Shown: positions 1-8,732, counted from the stretch's first letter. The stretch: 64,000 nt of DNA from Candidatus Methylopumilus universalis (GCA_945883335.1 CAMCXI010000001.1:248001-312000); one strand, 5' to 3'. Translations and numbers: made by a program. The notes: generated from the sequence alone by a model not told the origin.

Positions 1-305
1 TGTGTATTTAAAATAGGGCTTAGTAGTTTTGAAGCAGTTGCCGCAGAAAGGTAATACAGCGGTGGATTTTTAATCCTAGTTTCGCCAACGGCGATAGGGT
101 CAAGCAAATGTTCGCCAGCGAGCATGGATTTGATAATGCTGATGCTGGTGGATTCGTTGGGCTTCCAAGGTTGATGGCCGATCAGTCCTAAACACACCCA
201 AATAAAGCATAGAATAATCAGTAGGCGCATCTTTGCTGCCTCACCTATTCTTGCTCTTGGTGTGGCTAGATTGCCTTGCCAATCATGATCAATCTCAAAT
301 GCCAT
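1..305 (-). CDS. PMT/ArnT-type membrane glycosyltransferase, N-terminal part (cut by window edge)
   Basis: Only the first ~101 residues are in the window. After a 25-residue polar head comes a hydrophobic helix (LLIILCFIWVCLGLIG), then PWKPNES and KNPPLYYLSAA. This is the first membrane segment and periplasmic loop typical of GT-C fold, PMT/ArnT-family transferases, which move a sugar from a polyprenyl-phosphate carrier onto lipid or protein in the periplasm. I start it at the ATG at 305, which has AAGGA about 9 nt upstream. The ATG at 230 with GGTGAGG upstream is a real alternative and would begin right before the helix. Odd: family members usually read KPDE here, while this protein reads KPNE, so the first acidic residue is replaced by Asn. 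Acceptor substrate cannot be inferred. Confidence 0.7.
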   Translation of the reverse strand, partial: MAFEIDHDWQGNLATPRARIGEAAKMRLLIILCFIWVCLGLIGHQPWKPNESTSISIIKSMLAGEHLLDPIAVGETRIKNPPLYYLSAATASKLLSPILNT

Positions 306-360
306 CTAGATTTTTCCTTGATTTGATGCGCTGTTTTTAGTTAAAGGATAGTCTAAAATA

Positions 361-388
361 AAAAAGGCAGCGTGAGCTGCCTTTTTTG
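361..388. terminator. Rho-independent terminator after rpmE
   Basis: An 11-bp perfect stem (AAAAAGGCAGC / GCTGCCTTTTT) with loop GTGA, flanked by A and T runs on both sides, sits just downstream of the rpmE stop. It can terminate the minus-strand rpmE transcript and is symmetric enough to work in both directions. Confidence 0.85.
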
Positions 389-403
389 AGTATGCACCCA
401 ACA

Positions 404-604
404 TTACATGCCGTATTTTTGGCGGAATTTTTCAACACGACCAGCAGTGTCTAAAATCTTTTGCTTGCCTGTGTAGAATGGATGGCATTGTGAACATACT
501 TCGATGTTCAAGTCTTTGCTGTTAGTAGAACGCGTTTTGAACTTGCTGCCGCAGCTGCAAGATACGTTAATTTCGTTGTACTCTGGATGAATTTCGGCCT
601 TCAT
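404..604 (-). CDS. rpmE: 50S ribosomal protein L31
   Basis: This 66-residue protein begins MKAEIHPEY and ends [12 protein letters not shown], the standard L31 of the large ribosomal subunit. It is the zinc-binding (C+) form, with CSC near residue 15 and CSQC near residue 36, so it needs Zn and is not the YkgM-type paralogue. The ATG at 604 is preferred over the in-frame TTG at 610 because L31 proteins start at MKA and GAAAGAGA lies at a proper distance upstream. It is a single gene between its own terminator and rho, transcribed in the same direction as rho. Confidence 0.95.
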   Translation of the reverse strand: MKAEIHPEYNEINVSCSCGSKFKTRSTNSKDLNIEVCSQCHPFYTGKQKILDTAGRVEKFRQKYGM

Positions 605-699
605 GGTCAAATCTCTTTCAATAGCTTTTTACTGAGCCCGCAATTATCAATGAATTATTTAAATTAAGCAACTACTACGCTGATATTTAAGCCGAGCAA

Positions 700-1959
700 T
701 TAACCTCTGCGCATGCTATCAAAGAAGTCAGCGTTGTTTTTGGTTGCTTTGATTTTGTCGAGCAAGAATTCCATCGCTTCCAAGTCGTCCATTGGGTAGA
801 GCAATTTACGTAGCACCCAAATCTTTTGCAGAATATCTTTTTCAATCAACAGTTCTTCACGGCGTGTACCAGACTTATTGACGTTAATCGCTGGATAAAT
901 GCGTTTTTCAGCCATGCGGCGGTCAAGATGGATTTCCATATTGCCCGTGCCTTTAAATTCTTCATAAATCACGTCATCCATACGAGAGCCTGTATCTACA
1001 AGCGCTGTTGCGATGATGGTGAGCGATCCGCCTTCTTCAATATTACGTGCCGCACCAAAGAAGCGTTTTGGACGCTGTAGCGCATTGGCATCCACACCGC
1101 CGGTTAATACTTTGCCTGAGGCTGGAACAACCGTGTTGTAAGCGCGCGCCAGGCGGGTGATGGAGTCTAACAAAATCACCACATCCTTTTTATGTTCAAC
1201 CAGACGTTTTGCTTTTTCTAGTACCATTTCAGCCACTTGTACGTGACGTGTTGCCGGCTCATCAAAGGTTGAAGCAACCACTTCGCCTTTTACAGAGCGC
1301 GTCATTTCCGTTACTTCTTCAGGACGCTCATCGATCAATAGTACGATTAAGCTAACATCAGGATGATTGGCGGTAATCGCATGTGCAATATGTTGCATCA
1401 TCACGGTTTTACCGCTTTTTGGACTTGCCACTAAAAGCGCACGTTGACCACGGCCAATTGGCGCAATCATGTCAATCACTCGGCCAGTGACATTTTCTTC
1501 ACTGCGAATATCACGCTCTAATGTAAGCGGGATGGTCGGAAATAGTGGTGTTAAGTTTTCAAATAGAATCTTGTTCTTGGTGTTTTCTGGGGATTCACCA
1601 TTGACGCTATCGACTTTGACTAAAGCAAAATAACGTTCGCCATCTTTAGGGGTACGAATCTCGCCTTGTATGGTGTCGCCAGTGTGTAAATTGAAACGAC
1701 GAATTTGTGAAGGTGAAACATAAATATCATCTGGGCCTGCTAAGTACGAAGTATCTGGTGAGCGCAAAAAGCCAAAGCCATCTTGCAAGACTTCTAAAGT
1801 ACCATCCCCAAAAATGCTATCGCCTTTTTTGGCGGTATTTTTCAACAAAGCAAATATTAAGTCTTGCTTGCGCATACGGCTCGCGTTTTCAATCTCGCTG
1901 GCGATGGCCATATCGACGAGTTCTGTGACTGGGAGATGTTTTAGGTCTGATAGATGCAT
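700..1959 (-). CDS. rho: Transcription termination factor Rho
   Basis: At 419 residues this is a full-length Rho, the hexameric RNA-dependent ATPase that ends transcription at Rho-dependent sites. The N-terminal Rho domain and cold-shock-like RNA-binding fold ([21 protein letters not shown], about residues 60-90) are followed by the Walker A loop (SPKSGKT, about residue 180), Walker B ([10 protein letters not shown]) and the Q/R loops near [18 protein letters not shown]. The gene lies 120 bp downstream of trxA on the same strand, the trxA-rho order common in proteobacteria. There is no strong terminator between it and rpmE. Confidence 0.97.
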   Translation of the reverse strand: MHLSDLKHLPVTELVDMAIASEIENASRMRKQDLIFALLKNTAKKGDSIFGDGTLEVLQDGFGFLRSPDTSYLAGPDDIYVSPSQIRRFNLHTGDTIQGEIRTPKDGERYFALVKVDSVNGESPENTKNKILFENLTPLFPTIPLTLERDIRSEENVTGRVIDMIAPIGRGQRALLVASPKSGKTVMMQHIAHAITANHPDVSLIVLLIDERPEEVTEMTRSVKGEVVASTFDEPATRHVQVAEMVLEKAKRLVEHKKDVVILLDSITRLARAYNTVVPASGKVLTGGVDANALQRPKRFFGAARNIEEGGSLTIIATALVDTGSRMDDVIYEEFKGTGNMEIHLDRRMAEKRIYPAINVNKSGTRREELLIEKDILQKIWVLRKLLYPMDDLEAMEFLLDKIKATKNNADFFDSMRRG

Positions 1960-2079
1960 ATGAGGGAGCTCACTGGAAAACGAAACTACTTAAGAGGGAT
2001 GATAAAGCTTAGAAGTTACAAAAATAGAACTTACAAAAAGTGCCTGGCTCTGAATGAACCAGACACGAGATTATATTGA

Positions 2080-2406
2080 TTAAATGTTGCTGTCAATAAA
2101 AGCGGTTAGTTGTGATTTTGATAGGGCACCAACCTTCGTTGCTTCGACGTTGCCATTTTTGAATAGCATCAATGTTGGAATGCCGCGAATACCATATTTA
2201 GGTGGCGTGTTTTGGTTTTCATCAATATTAAGCTTAGCAACTTTCACGCGGCCTTCATATTCTTTTGCCACTTCATCTAAAATTGGCGCAATCATTTTGC
2301 AAGGGCCACACCACTCAGCCCAGTAATCAACCAAGACTGGAAGTTGTGATTGTAAAACGTCTTGCTCGAAAGCGTCGTCGCTAGTGTGAATGATTTGGTC
2401 GCTCAT
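2080..2406 (-). CDS. trxA: Thioredoxin 1
   Basis: The protein is 108 residues long with the active-site motif WCGPC near residue 33 and the cis-proline loop GIPTLMLF near residue 75. It is a cytoplasmic disulfide reductase recycled by thioredoxin reductase and serving ribonucleotide reductase and other clients. AAGG lies about 10 nt before the ATG. One mild oddity is [12 protein letters not shown], where most homologues have a single Pro or Ala. It sits upstream of rho and is divergent from the TlpA-like gene across a ~190-bp gap that must hold both promoters. Confidence 0.96.
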   Translation of the reverse strand: MSDQIIHTSDDAFEQDVLQSQLPVLVDYWAEWCGPCKMIAPILDEVAKEYEGRVKVAKLNIDENQNTPPKYGIRGIPTLMLFKNGNVEATKVGALSKSQLTAFIDSNI

Positions 2407-2598
2407 TTTATGGTGAACCTTTAAAATTGAATAAATACTTTAAATAAATAGAAAGGAAAATACTATTTCGCTATCCTAGCGAAAAAACCGCCTTTAGTGA
2501 AGTGTTGTCTGCATCTCTTTTGCATGAATTCGGGCTGATTGTTGTTGGGAATATCGCAAACTATTCGTCTTTGCTTGTGTTGGTGATAATATTTAGTG

Positions 2599-3129
2599 AT
2601 GAACTCCACACAAGCTTTTAGCGCCATTCTTTATTTCAGCCGATTTTTATTGGCCTTGTGCCTGCTCACATTGGTCAGCGTTGATGCAAATGCCGAAGCC
2701 TCTAAAAGCTTTGTCATGAAGGACCTTGCTGGCAAATCGCACCGCCTCTCTGATTATCAAGGCAAATGGGTGCTCGTCAATTATTGGGCAACCTGGTGCC
2801 CTTCCTGTTTGGATGAAATACCCGATTTCATTGATTTGTATGAAAAGCATAAAGCTAAGGATTTGGTTATCTTAGGGGTTGCTGTGGATTATAAAAATGA
2901 GCGTGAGGTGCGCCATTTTGTGGATGACATGTTGGTCTCTTATCCGATTATTCTTGGCACGCCCAAAATCTTCGCCCAATTTGGTTCGTCATCCGTGTTA
3001 CCGACAACCTTGATTTTCAACCCTCAAGGTAAGTTAGTAAAAACCAAGCGAGGCCAGCTTACTAAGCAGGTCGTGGAGCTAATGATGCTGTCGCCGCCGA
3101 ATGAGTCGCTCGATCTATTGGCGCCCTAA
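2599..3129 (+). CDS. Periplasmic TlpA/ResA-like thiol-disulfide protein
   Basis: This 176-residue protein has an N-terminal hydrophobic export segment (about residues 8-30, ending near DANAEA) followed by a thioredoxin fold. The active-site motif is WCPSC (about residue 67), with a cis-Pro loop VLPTTLIFNP near residue 135. CPSC and export place it with TlpA/ResA/DsbE-like reductases, which reduce apocytochrome or other periplasmic disulfides. The start is GTG at 2596 or the adjacent ATG at 2599; ATG is chosen and the difference is one residue. It is monocistronic, ending in the shared terminator. The exact client cannot be told because no ccm genes are nearby. Confidence 0.82.
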   Translation: MNSTQAFSAILYFSRFLLALCLLTLVSVDANAEASKSFVMKDLAGKSHRLSDYQGKWVLVNYWATWCPSCLDEIPDFIDLYEKHKAKDLVILGVAVDYKNEREVRHFVDDMLVSYPIILGTPKIFAQFGSSSVLPTTLIFNPQGKLVKTKRGQLTKQVVELMMLSPPNESLDLLAP

Positions 3130-3136
3130 TACAAAT

Positions 3137-3168
3137 AAAAAAAACCTGCTTAACGCAGGTTTTTTTTG
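3137..3168. terminator. Bidirectional Rho-independent terminator
   Basis: The stem AACCTGC / GCAGGTT with loop TTAAC is flanked by eight A on the left and eight T on the right. It lies between the convergent TlpA-like gene and the DUF3579 gene and can stop both transcripts. Confidence 0.88.
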
Positions 3169-3181
3169 ACTAACATTTACT

Positions 3182-3481
3182 TTAAGTGGGTGTTTCTATG
3201 CTGACGCCATTTTCATCTAATACATTCAAGTTATTTTCACCTGCAAAATGCATCAACTGAGCATAACCTTCAGGATTGATGTCTTTTAGCTTCAAATCCA
3301 CTGCCAAACAACGCACGCCATTCACAACGCGGGGCTTTAAGTAAGGTGAGTATTTGAGTTTGCGGTCTGCGCCAAAGCTTGCATAAGTACTGCACATGCG
3401 GTCGACCCAGTCGCTTGGACGGAAGGGCTTGCCAGCGCGGGTCAGGCCTTCAATGATAATTTCTTTAGTTGTTTCGCTCAT
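3182..3481 (-). CDS. DUF3579 family protein
   Basis: This soluble 99-residue protein has the pattern IIIEGLTRAGKPFRPSDW near the start and VNGVRCLAVD in the middle, which I recognise as DUF3579, a small family found largely in betaproteobacteria and relatives with no assigned function. There is no signal peptide or membrane segment and no cysteine pair that would suggest metal binding. AGGC lies about 9 nt before the ATG. It is convergent with the TlpA-like gene and separated from dolP by about 90 bp. A function cannot be inferred from context. Confidence 0.8.
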   Translation of the reverse strand: MSETTKEIIIEGLTRAGKPFRPSDWVDRMCSTYASFGADRKLKYSPYLKPRVVNGVRCLAVDLKLKDINPEGYAQLMHFAGENNLNVLDENGVSIETPT

Positions 3482-3569
3482 ATAAATTGCCTAGATATCT
3501 TTAAGTAATCGTTAAAACATAATGGCTTATTTTGTATAAGCCGTATTTTATCAGTGAATGATGTTGTAC

Positions 3570-4154
3570 TTAGTCGATGTATTCAAAAACTTTGACAACA
3601 GTTTTTACGCCACCAATGCTGCGTGCGATTTCAACCGCATCATCTGCTTCTTTGTGTGTTACCAAGCCTAATAGATAAACATTTCCGCTCTCTGTGACCA
3701 CTTTGACGTAATTGGCAGAGAATTTATTTTCTTTAAGGAAGTTCACTTTTACCTTTGACGTAATGTAAGCATCGTTAGTTCTCACGCTAAGTGAGCTGTT
3801 TTTTGCAATCTCAAGGTAGTTTTTGATGCTCGCTACGTTTTCAATCGGCTTAACGAGTGATTCGGCTTTTTTCTTATTTGCATCATCTGATACTTCGCCT
3901 GTTATTAGCACTTGGCGGTTAAAGCTCGTAATGTTGGCATGAACCTTTTCTTTTAGGCTGTCTGCAATCGCCTTGCTTGCCTTGAGTTCAATGGCTTGAT
4001 CTTCAATATAAGTGCCTGAAGTTCGCCTGTCCGCTGCCATTGAGCCGCCAACTGCAGCGCCGCCCACAATCATAGGAACGCAAGCGGTGAGTTGGGTGCT
4101 TAGCGCAGCTGCTAAGATGAAAGTGCTCAGTGAGGTTTTAGTGAATGCATGCAT
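3570..4154 (-). CDS. dolP: BON-domain outer-membrane lipoprotein, DolP (YraP) type
   Basis: This 194-residue precursor has a lipoprotein signal peptide ending in the lipobox LTAC (Cys about residue 25). After a glycine-rich stretch come two BON domains (about residues 55-120 and 125-192), each with the conserved LxG motif (VLITGEVSD and VYLLGLVTH). In enteric bacteria DolP binds anionic phospholipid in the outer membrane, moves to division sites and supports envelope integrity. A clear ribosome-binding site AGGAG lies 7 nt before the ATG, and the start codon directly abuts the diaA stop. The order dolP-diaA-yraN-lpoA / rsmI matches the E. coli yraP-yraO-yraN-yraM / yraL cluster. Confidence 0.88.
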   Translation of the reverse strand: MHAFTKTSLSTFILAAALSTQLTACVPMIVGGAAVGGSMAADRRTSGTYIEDQAIELKASKAIADSLKEKVHANITSFNRQVLITGEVSDDANKKKAESLVKPIENVASIKNYLEIAKNSSLSVRTNDAYITSKVKVNFLKENKFSANYVKVVTESGNVYLLGLVTHKEADDAVEIARSIGGVKTVVKVFEYID

Positions 4155-4745
4155 TTAATCTACTCCTAGTAAAAGACAATCGATAGCATCGCATAAGCAA
4201 TGCAAAATAAGAATATAAGCCTCTTGAATTCTTGCTGGGCTGTCGTTTGGAACACCTAGATGGATGTCCTCATCCTCCAACAGCTCAACCAGCAAGCCGC
4301 CATCACCGCCACTAAAAGCAATCACTCTCATGTTACGTTCTTTTGCGGCTTTAATGGCATTTAAAATATTGGCGGCATTGCCGCTGGTACTAATCGCAAC
4401 AAGCACATCGCCAGATTGTCCCAGTGCCAGCACTTGCTTAGAAAAAGTTTGGTCGTAATGACCGAAATTTGCAATCGCTGTCAGCGTTGTACTGTCGGCA
4501 CTCAATGATATTGCCGCTAAACCTGGCCGCTCCATTTCAAAATGGTTGAGCATGCGAGAGCTGAAGTATTGAGCGTTAGCAGCGCCAGCACCGTTCCCGC
4601 ATGCTAGCACTTTCTTTTCTTTCAGAAATGCTTCGACGATCATCTCCGCGGATGCCGCAATCGGCCCAGCCAGTAATTCTGCTAGTGCCAGTTTTAACTG
4701 CGCACTGTCTTCGAAATGATCAATGATACGCGTTTTTAAATCCAT
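4155..4745 (-). CDS. diaA: SIS-domain protein, DiaA / phosphoheptose-isomerase type
   Basis: The protein is a single SIS (sugar isomerase) domain with VLACGNGAGAANAQYFSS, the phosphosugar loop AISTSGNAANI and a C-terminal helix SPARIQEAYILILHCLCDAID. In E. coli the orthologous position between yraN and yraP is DiaA, which binds DnaA and helps time initiation, while the fold is shared with GmhA. Context favours DiaA. I use the ATG at 4745 (196 residues), because the longer reading from a TTG at 4802 adds a non-homologous basic leader overlapping the yraN stop. Without biochemical data, GmhA activity cannot be excluded. Confidence 0.8.
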   Translation of the reverse strand: MDLKTRIIDHFEDSAQLKLALAELLAGPIAASAEMIVEAFLKEKKVLACGNGAGAANAQYFSSRMLNHFEMERPGLAAISLSADSTTLTAIANFGHYDQTFSKQVLALGQSGDVLVAISTSGNAANILNAIKAAKERNMRVIAFSGGDGGLLVELLEDEDIHLGVPNDSPARIQEAYILILHCLCDAIDCLLLGVD

Positions 4746-4794
4746 GAAATTACCAGCGCTTTCTCTATTTTTAAGCTTCAAAGGCATTTTTAAT

Positions 4795-5115
4795 CTAATC
4801 AATGTGACGAGCGTCCACTTTGTCCATCAAGATCACATCAAACCTGCAAGCTTGATTGCCATCCTGCTGAAGATAGTAAGCCGTTGTTGTGACAATTTTT
4901 TTATGTTGTTTTGACGCGGTAATGCTCGCTTCAGCCCCACCAAAAAATTTGCTTTTACGGAGGCGCACTTCAATAAACACTAAACTTTGGCCATCTTGCA
5001 TGATTAAATCTATTTCACCAAAGCGATAAAGGTAGTTAGTCTAAATTAACTTTAATTCTTTGGCTTTTAAGTACTCTGCCGCAAAATTTTCGGCTGCTTG
5101 ACCTTTATCATTCAT
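4795..5115 (-). pseudogene. yraN: YraN (UPF0102) endonuclease-like gene interrupted by an in-frame amber codon
   Basis: Reading from the ATG at 5115 gives MNDKGQAAENFAAEYLKAKE, then a TAG at codon 25 (5041-5043), and in the same frame NYLYRFGEIDLI, DGQSLVFIEVRLR and the normal YraN end. Both sides of the stop match UPF0102 with no frameshift, so a single substitution (a Glu or Gln codon to TAG is the simplest) breaks an otherwise complete ~106-residue gene. The longest uninterrupted piece starts at the ATG at 5001 and lacks GEIDLI, which carries a conserved acidic residue of this restriction-endonuclease-like fold. It is probably inactive unless the codon is suppressed or is a sequencing error. 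Confidence 0.85.
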
Positions 5116-5124
5116 CGCATTTTT

Positions 5125-6792
5125 TTAGGGTGTGGCCTCTAGCCTGACACCATCACCAGTAAAACTCGCGTTGGATAAGGTGCGCTTTATTTCACCTGCC
5201 GCACTTAGCTCTATTTTGCCAGAAAGTCCGTTGATTGTTGCGCTGCTCGCCGGCATCATGTCCAGTGTAATGAGTATTTCATAGGCATCTGCACCTAGCG
5301 CAAACCATCGCTGCATTTCACCTGCTGGTAAGTCCTTGGCGGCTTCTTTGTATAGAGTGAATTTAGGGTTATCTCTATCGATTAACCATGGCGCATCAAC
5401 AAATCGGATGCCTTTTAATATTGCATCATCAGCATTAAAACTCAGGCCGTTAAAAATTTCAGATAATGCAAAAGTTGGAATATTGGTCGGCAGTAATGCT
5501 CTGGTTGACCTTGCACTCTCAGCTGTTTCTGCCATAAAAATCATGTCGCAAGCGCAATCGTTGATTTGTTTTTTGATGTCTTGATCATCGGCATTCATGA
5601 CAGTCAAAAGTCCTCCTTCTGCCAGCCAAATCAACTTGAAGGCTTCAAGATGCTTTTGATTGTTCGCTTCCTTAGTATTAACAATGGCCGCTTTGGTCAT
5701 GCCTGAGTTTTGGGCCAGTTTGATTATTTGCTGAATTTCATCGATTGCTGACAAACCATAAAAGAACTGATTAGCTGGCCTAGCCTTATTTTCTGTTTTG
5801 TGGAGCATTAATGTGATGGTTGGGCTTGTCTCATGGCTCACTGCTTCAACGGCATCATTGGTTAACGGACCAAGTACGTAATTTGCGCCTTCGTTTAATG
5901 CTTGTTGATAACGTGGCATGGTAGATGCTGCGTCAGCTTCAGTTGCATAGATTTTGACAGCGGCATTGTCATTGGCGATTTTTTTTGCAGCAGTAAACCC
6001 TCGTTCAATCGCATCCGAGATTGGATAAAGTGATGCATTTGAAAATGGCAATAACAATGCCACAGAGCCTCTTAGTTTTGCTTTTTGGGGAGTTTTTTTA
6101 GTAGATGATGCAGGAAATAATTGAGCTGCAATGCTGTTTTTAGCAGAATGATCAGGATAAGCAAGATGCCAGCGATCGATGGCTTGTTGATTACTTTCGC
6201 CGTTACTTTGGTACTTTGCAGCCAAGGCCAAGTCAATCCATCCTTGGATCGCGTTGTCGGTGCTATTTCCTCGCATTTCAGTCAGATTTTTTTTACTCAA
6301 CACGGAAACAATTTCCCAGATCTGATGCTCGTTTGCATTCATATCCTCTTGGCTGGATGGTGTTAGTCTTTGAAACAACTCATCAGTAATGACTCTTTGC
6401 TCTAAAGCGCGAAGGCTATCTGATTGGTTTTCGTAGGCGAGTGCCAGGCTTGTGTGTAAACTGATACTAGCTTGCAAATTGAATGATTTATTTGTTTGAA
6501 GAGGCAGCAATTCAAGAAATGTTGTCTCAAAATCACCCTCTAAGCTAGCAAAAATTCCAGAAATGAGCTTCGAATATGGAGATAATTTTTGGATGTTTGC
6601 TGCGGCGATTTGCGCGCAAGCTTTGTCATTTTTTTTAAGGCAGTTATAGCTATCTGCAAAGTATTCTTCACTGCTTTTAGTTATTTTGGGATTTTGTTCC
6701 GCATAGGCTAAATTGTTTATTCCTAATACAAAAGAGAATGCTGATAAAATCAGCAAGAAAAGCATGAAAGAAAATTTGAATTGAGTATTCAT
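5125..6792 (-). CDS. lpoA: LpoA/LppC-type penicillin-binding-protein activator
   Basis: This 555-residue exported protein has an N-terminal TPR-like helical region (about 35-215) and a C-terminal periplasmic-binding-protein-like domain starting at LRGSVALLLPFS (about 240) that includes YVLGPLTNDAVEAV. This is the LppC/LpoA architecture: outer-membrane activators of PBP1A-type peptidoglycan synthases. Odd: the signal region (FVLGINNLAYAEQ) has no cysteine, so the usual lipoprotein anchor is absent and it looks like a signal peptidase I substrate. Its ATG overlaps the start of the divergent rsmI by 12 bp, and it ends 9 bp before the yraN start. Confidence 0.87.
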   Translation of the reverse strand: MNTQFKFSFMLFLLILSAFSFVLGINNLAYAEQNPKITKSSEEYFADSYNCLKKNDKACAQIAAANIQKLSPYSKLISGIFASLEGDFETTFLELLPLQTNKSFNLQASISLHTSLALAYENQSDSLRALEQRVITDELFQRLTPSSQEDMNANEHQIWEIVSVLSKKNLTEMRGNSTDNAIQGWIDLALAAKYQSNGESNQQAIDRWHLAYPDHSAKNSIAAQLFPASSTKKTPQKAKLRGSVALLLPFSNASLYPISDAIERGFTAAKKIANDNAAVKIYATEADAASTMPRYQQALNEGANYVLGPLTNDAVEAVSHETSPTITLMLHKTENKARPANQFFYGLSAIDEIQQIIKLAQNSGMTKAAIVNTKEANNQKHLEAFKLIWLAEGGLLTVMNADDQDIKKQINDCACDMIFMAETAESARSTRALLPTNIPTFALSEIFNGLSFNADDAILKGIRFVDAPWLIDRDNPKFTLYKEAAKDLPAGEMQRWFALGADAYEILITLDMMPASSATINGLSGKIELSAAGEIKRTLSNASFTGDGVRLEATP

Positions 6793-7632
6793 GATGAGCC
6801 TATATTATATGTGGTCGCGACTCCAATTGGAAACCTCCAAGATATTACTTTGCGTGCGCTTGAGGTTTTAAAAACGGTGGATGTGATTGCAGCAGAAGAT
6901 ACGCGGCATACCTCGCATTTGCTATCACATTTTGCGATTCAAAAAAAACTCATCGCTGTGCATGAGCACAATGAACAAAAATCTGCACAAATCTTGCTAG
7001 AGCGGCTGCGAGCTGGGGCGTCGATTGCACTGGTCACTGATGCCGGTACACCAGGCATTAGCGACCCAGGCGCAATTGTGGTGGATGTGCTTCGAGAAGC
7101 CGGCGTGAAAGTTGTACCAGTGCCAGGCGCGAGTGCGGTGATTGCTGCGCTATCCGCTTCTGGCATTACCGCTAATGGCTATGTTTTTTATGGATTTTTA
7201 CCAGCAAGTGGCTCACAAAGACGTAAGACTTTAGAAGCCTTAAAAGGCTATTCTTCAACACTGGTATTTTATGAAGCGCCGCATCGTATTATTGAATGCG
7301 TTGAAGATTTAGCTAAAGTATTAGGTGGTGAGCGTCGCATTACCATTGCTCGAGAGCTCACTAAAACATTCGAAACTTTTCATCGTTGTGTTTTGCAAGA
7401 TGCAAAAGGATGGCTTGAAAGTGATCCTAATCAGCAGCGTGGCGAGTTTGTGCTTTTAGTAGAGTCCGCCGCAGTTGTTGAAGAAGCAGATATTAGCGAA
7501 GATGCTGAGCGAATATTAAGATTGCTCTTGGCAGATTTGCCACTCAAACAAGCGGTAAAATTGGCCACTGAAATTACGGGGGTGAAGAAAAACATCCTTT
7601 ATGAATTTGCACTAAAACTTAAAGACGAATAA
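6781..7632 (+). CDS. rsmI: 16S rRNA (cytidine-1402-2'-O)-methyltransferase
   Basis: The 283-residue protein has the tetrapyrrole-methylase fold with [20 protein letters not shown] at the start, [12 protein letters not shown] near residue 38, the SAM loop [14 protein letters not shown] near 83 and VFYEAPHRI near 160. RsmI 2'-O-methylates C1402 in the ribosomal P site, alongside RsmH, which is also encoded in this window. The start is a TTG at 6781 because homologues begin only a few residues before LYVVATP. This places the start codon inside the 5' end of the divergent lpoA, so each gene's promoter must lie within the other's coding region. It is followed 2 bp later by pyrC. Confidence 0.93.
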   Translation: MSIHDEPILYVVATPIGNLQDITLRALEVLKTVDVIAAEDTRHTSHLLSHFAIQKKLIAVHEHNEQKSAQILLERLRAGASIALVTDAGTPGISDPGAIVVDVLREAGVKVVPVPGASAVIAALSASGITANGYVFYGFLPASGSQRRKTLEALKGYSSTLVFYEAPHRIIECVEDLAKVLGGERRITIARELTKTFETFHRCVLQDAKGWLESDPNQQRGEFVLLVESAAVVEEADISEDAERILRLLLADLPLKQAVKLATEITGVKKNILYEFALKLKDE

Positions 7633-7634
7633 GC

Positions 7635-8732
7635 ATGGATAAAATCACTATTACCCGCCCAGACGACTGGCACTTACATTTACGCGATGGCGATGCGCTA
7701 AAGGCTGTCTTGCCAGATACAGCTCGCCGATTTGCCCGTGCGATAGTCATGCCTAACTTGCGTCCGCCAGTTACAACGACGGCCTTGGCTGCTGAATATC
7801 GTCAACGCATTTTGGATGCACTACAAAAACCCACAGTTCGTCCTGAGCGTGTCGAAGGACAGCATATTTCCACCGCTCGACAAATGCAGGGCGAAAGATT
7901 CAGTTTTGAGCCTTTAATGACAGTTTATTTGACCGACAACACCACGGTGGCTGAAATTGAAAAAGCATCTACCAGTGGTTTTGTCCGAGCGGTTAAATAC
8001 TACCCGGCAGGCGCTACAACCAATTCTGATTCTGGAGTCACGGATTTAAATAAATGCAATCAAGTGTTTGAGGCGATGCAAGCACTCGGCATGCCTTTGT
8101 TGATGCATGGCGAGGTCACCGATGGCGATGTGGATATGTTCGATCGTGAATGTGTATTTATTGACCGCCATCTGAAGCCGTTATTGGAGAAATATCCAGC
8201 GCTTAAAGTCGTGTTTGAGCACATCACCACTAAAGATGCCGCTGAATTTGTTGCAAGTGCACCAAGTAATGTGGCGGCAACCATTACGCCGCACCATTTG
8301 CTGATGAATCGTAATGCCATGTTTAGCGGCGGAATCCGTCCGCATCACTATTGTTTGCCTATCTTAAAGCGTGAAGAACACAGAATTGCCCTAGTTAAAG
8401 CTGCGACATCCGGCAGCCCTAAATTTTTCTTAGGCACAGATAGTGCACCGCATGCTAAATCAGCTAAAGAGGCCTCTTGTGGTTGCGCTGGCATGTATAG
8501 TTCGCATGCTGGCATTGAGCTTTATGCGGAAGTTTTTGAAGCGGCGAATGGGTTGGATAAACTAGAGGCGTTTGCGAGTTTTTACGGTGCCGATTTTTAC
8601 GGCCTGCCTCGTAATAAAGACCAAATCAGCTTGGTGAAAGAGGCTTGGACTGTGCCGGAAAGTATTATCTTCGCTGGTGATGTATTGGTGCCGTTGCGGG
8701 CAGGGCAAACTGTTGCTTGGAAGATGGTTTAA
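7635..8732 (+). CDS. pyrC: Dihydroorotase (class II, with an in-frame repeat insertion)
   Basis: PyrC closes carbamoyl-aspartate to dihydroorotate in pyrimidine synthesis. The zinc ligands are visible as DWHLHLRDG (about residue 11), the HGEVT and FEHITT histidines and the LGTDSAPH aspartate. YLTDN, IVMPNL and SCGCAGMYS also match the E. coli-type enzyme. The protein has 365 residues against about 348 in E. coli. The excess lies between RILDAL and FEPLMT, where ~22 residues including VRPERVEGQ are encoded by a pair of inverted palindromic repeats. The loop is far from the active-site motifs, so the enzyme is probably still functional. It overlaps the convergent ung stop by 4 bp. Confidence 0.95.
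   Translation: MDKITITRPDDWHLHLRDGDALKAVLPDTARRFARAIVMPNLRPPVTTTALAAEYRQRILDALQKPTVRPERVEGQHISTARQMQGERFSFEPLMTVYLTDNTTVAEIEKASTSGFVRAVKYYPAGATTNSDSGVTDLNKCNQVFEAMQALGMPLLMHGEVTDGDVDMFDRECVFIDRHLKPLLEKYPALKVVFEHITTKDAAEFVASAPSNVAATITPHHLLMNRNAMFSGGIRPHHYCLPILKREEHRIALVKAATSGSPKFFLGTDSAPHAKSAKEASCGCAGMYSSHAGIELYAEVFEAANGLDKLEAFASFYGADFYGLPRNKDQISLVKEAWTVPESIIFAGDVLVPLRAGQTVAWKMV
7837..7895. repeat. Pair of inverted REP-like palindromic repeats inside pyrC
   Basis: The first copy (7837-7860) has TTCGTCCTG at its left and GTCGAAGGAC at its right. The second copy (7873-7895) is inverted, with CTCGACA and then CAGGGCGAA. The two copies agree over TTCG(T/C)CCTG, four variable bases and TGTCGA, so the region can form a long hairpin. 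The consensus is the widespread bacterial palindrome whose translations read VRPE-VEG or FVLSLSKD in many unrelated proteins. I recognise it from memory and have not searched for it. It is in frame and carries no stop. Confidence 0.75.

Noticed and set aside
4155-4802. Longer diaA reading from a TTG at 4802
   Set aside because: The extra 19 residues overlap the yraN stop and are unlike DiaA/GmhA starts; the ATG at 4745 fits the family.
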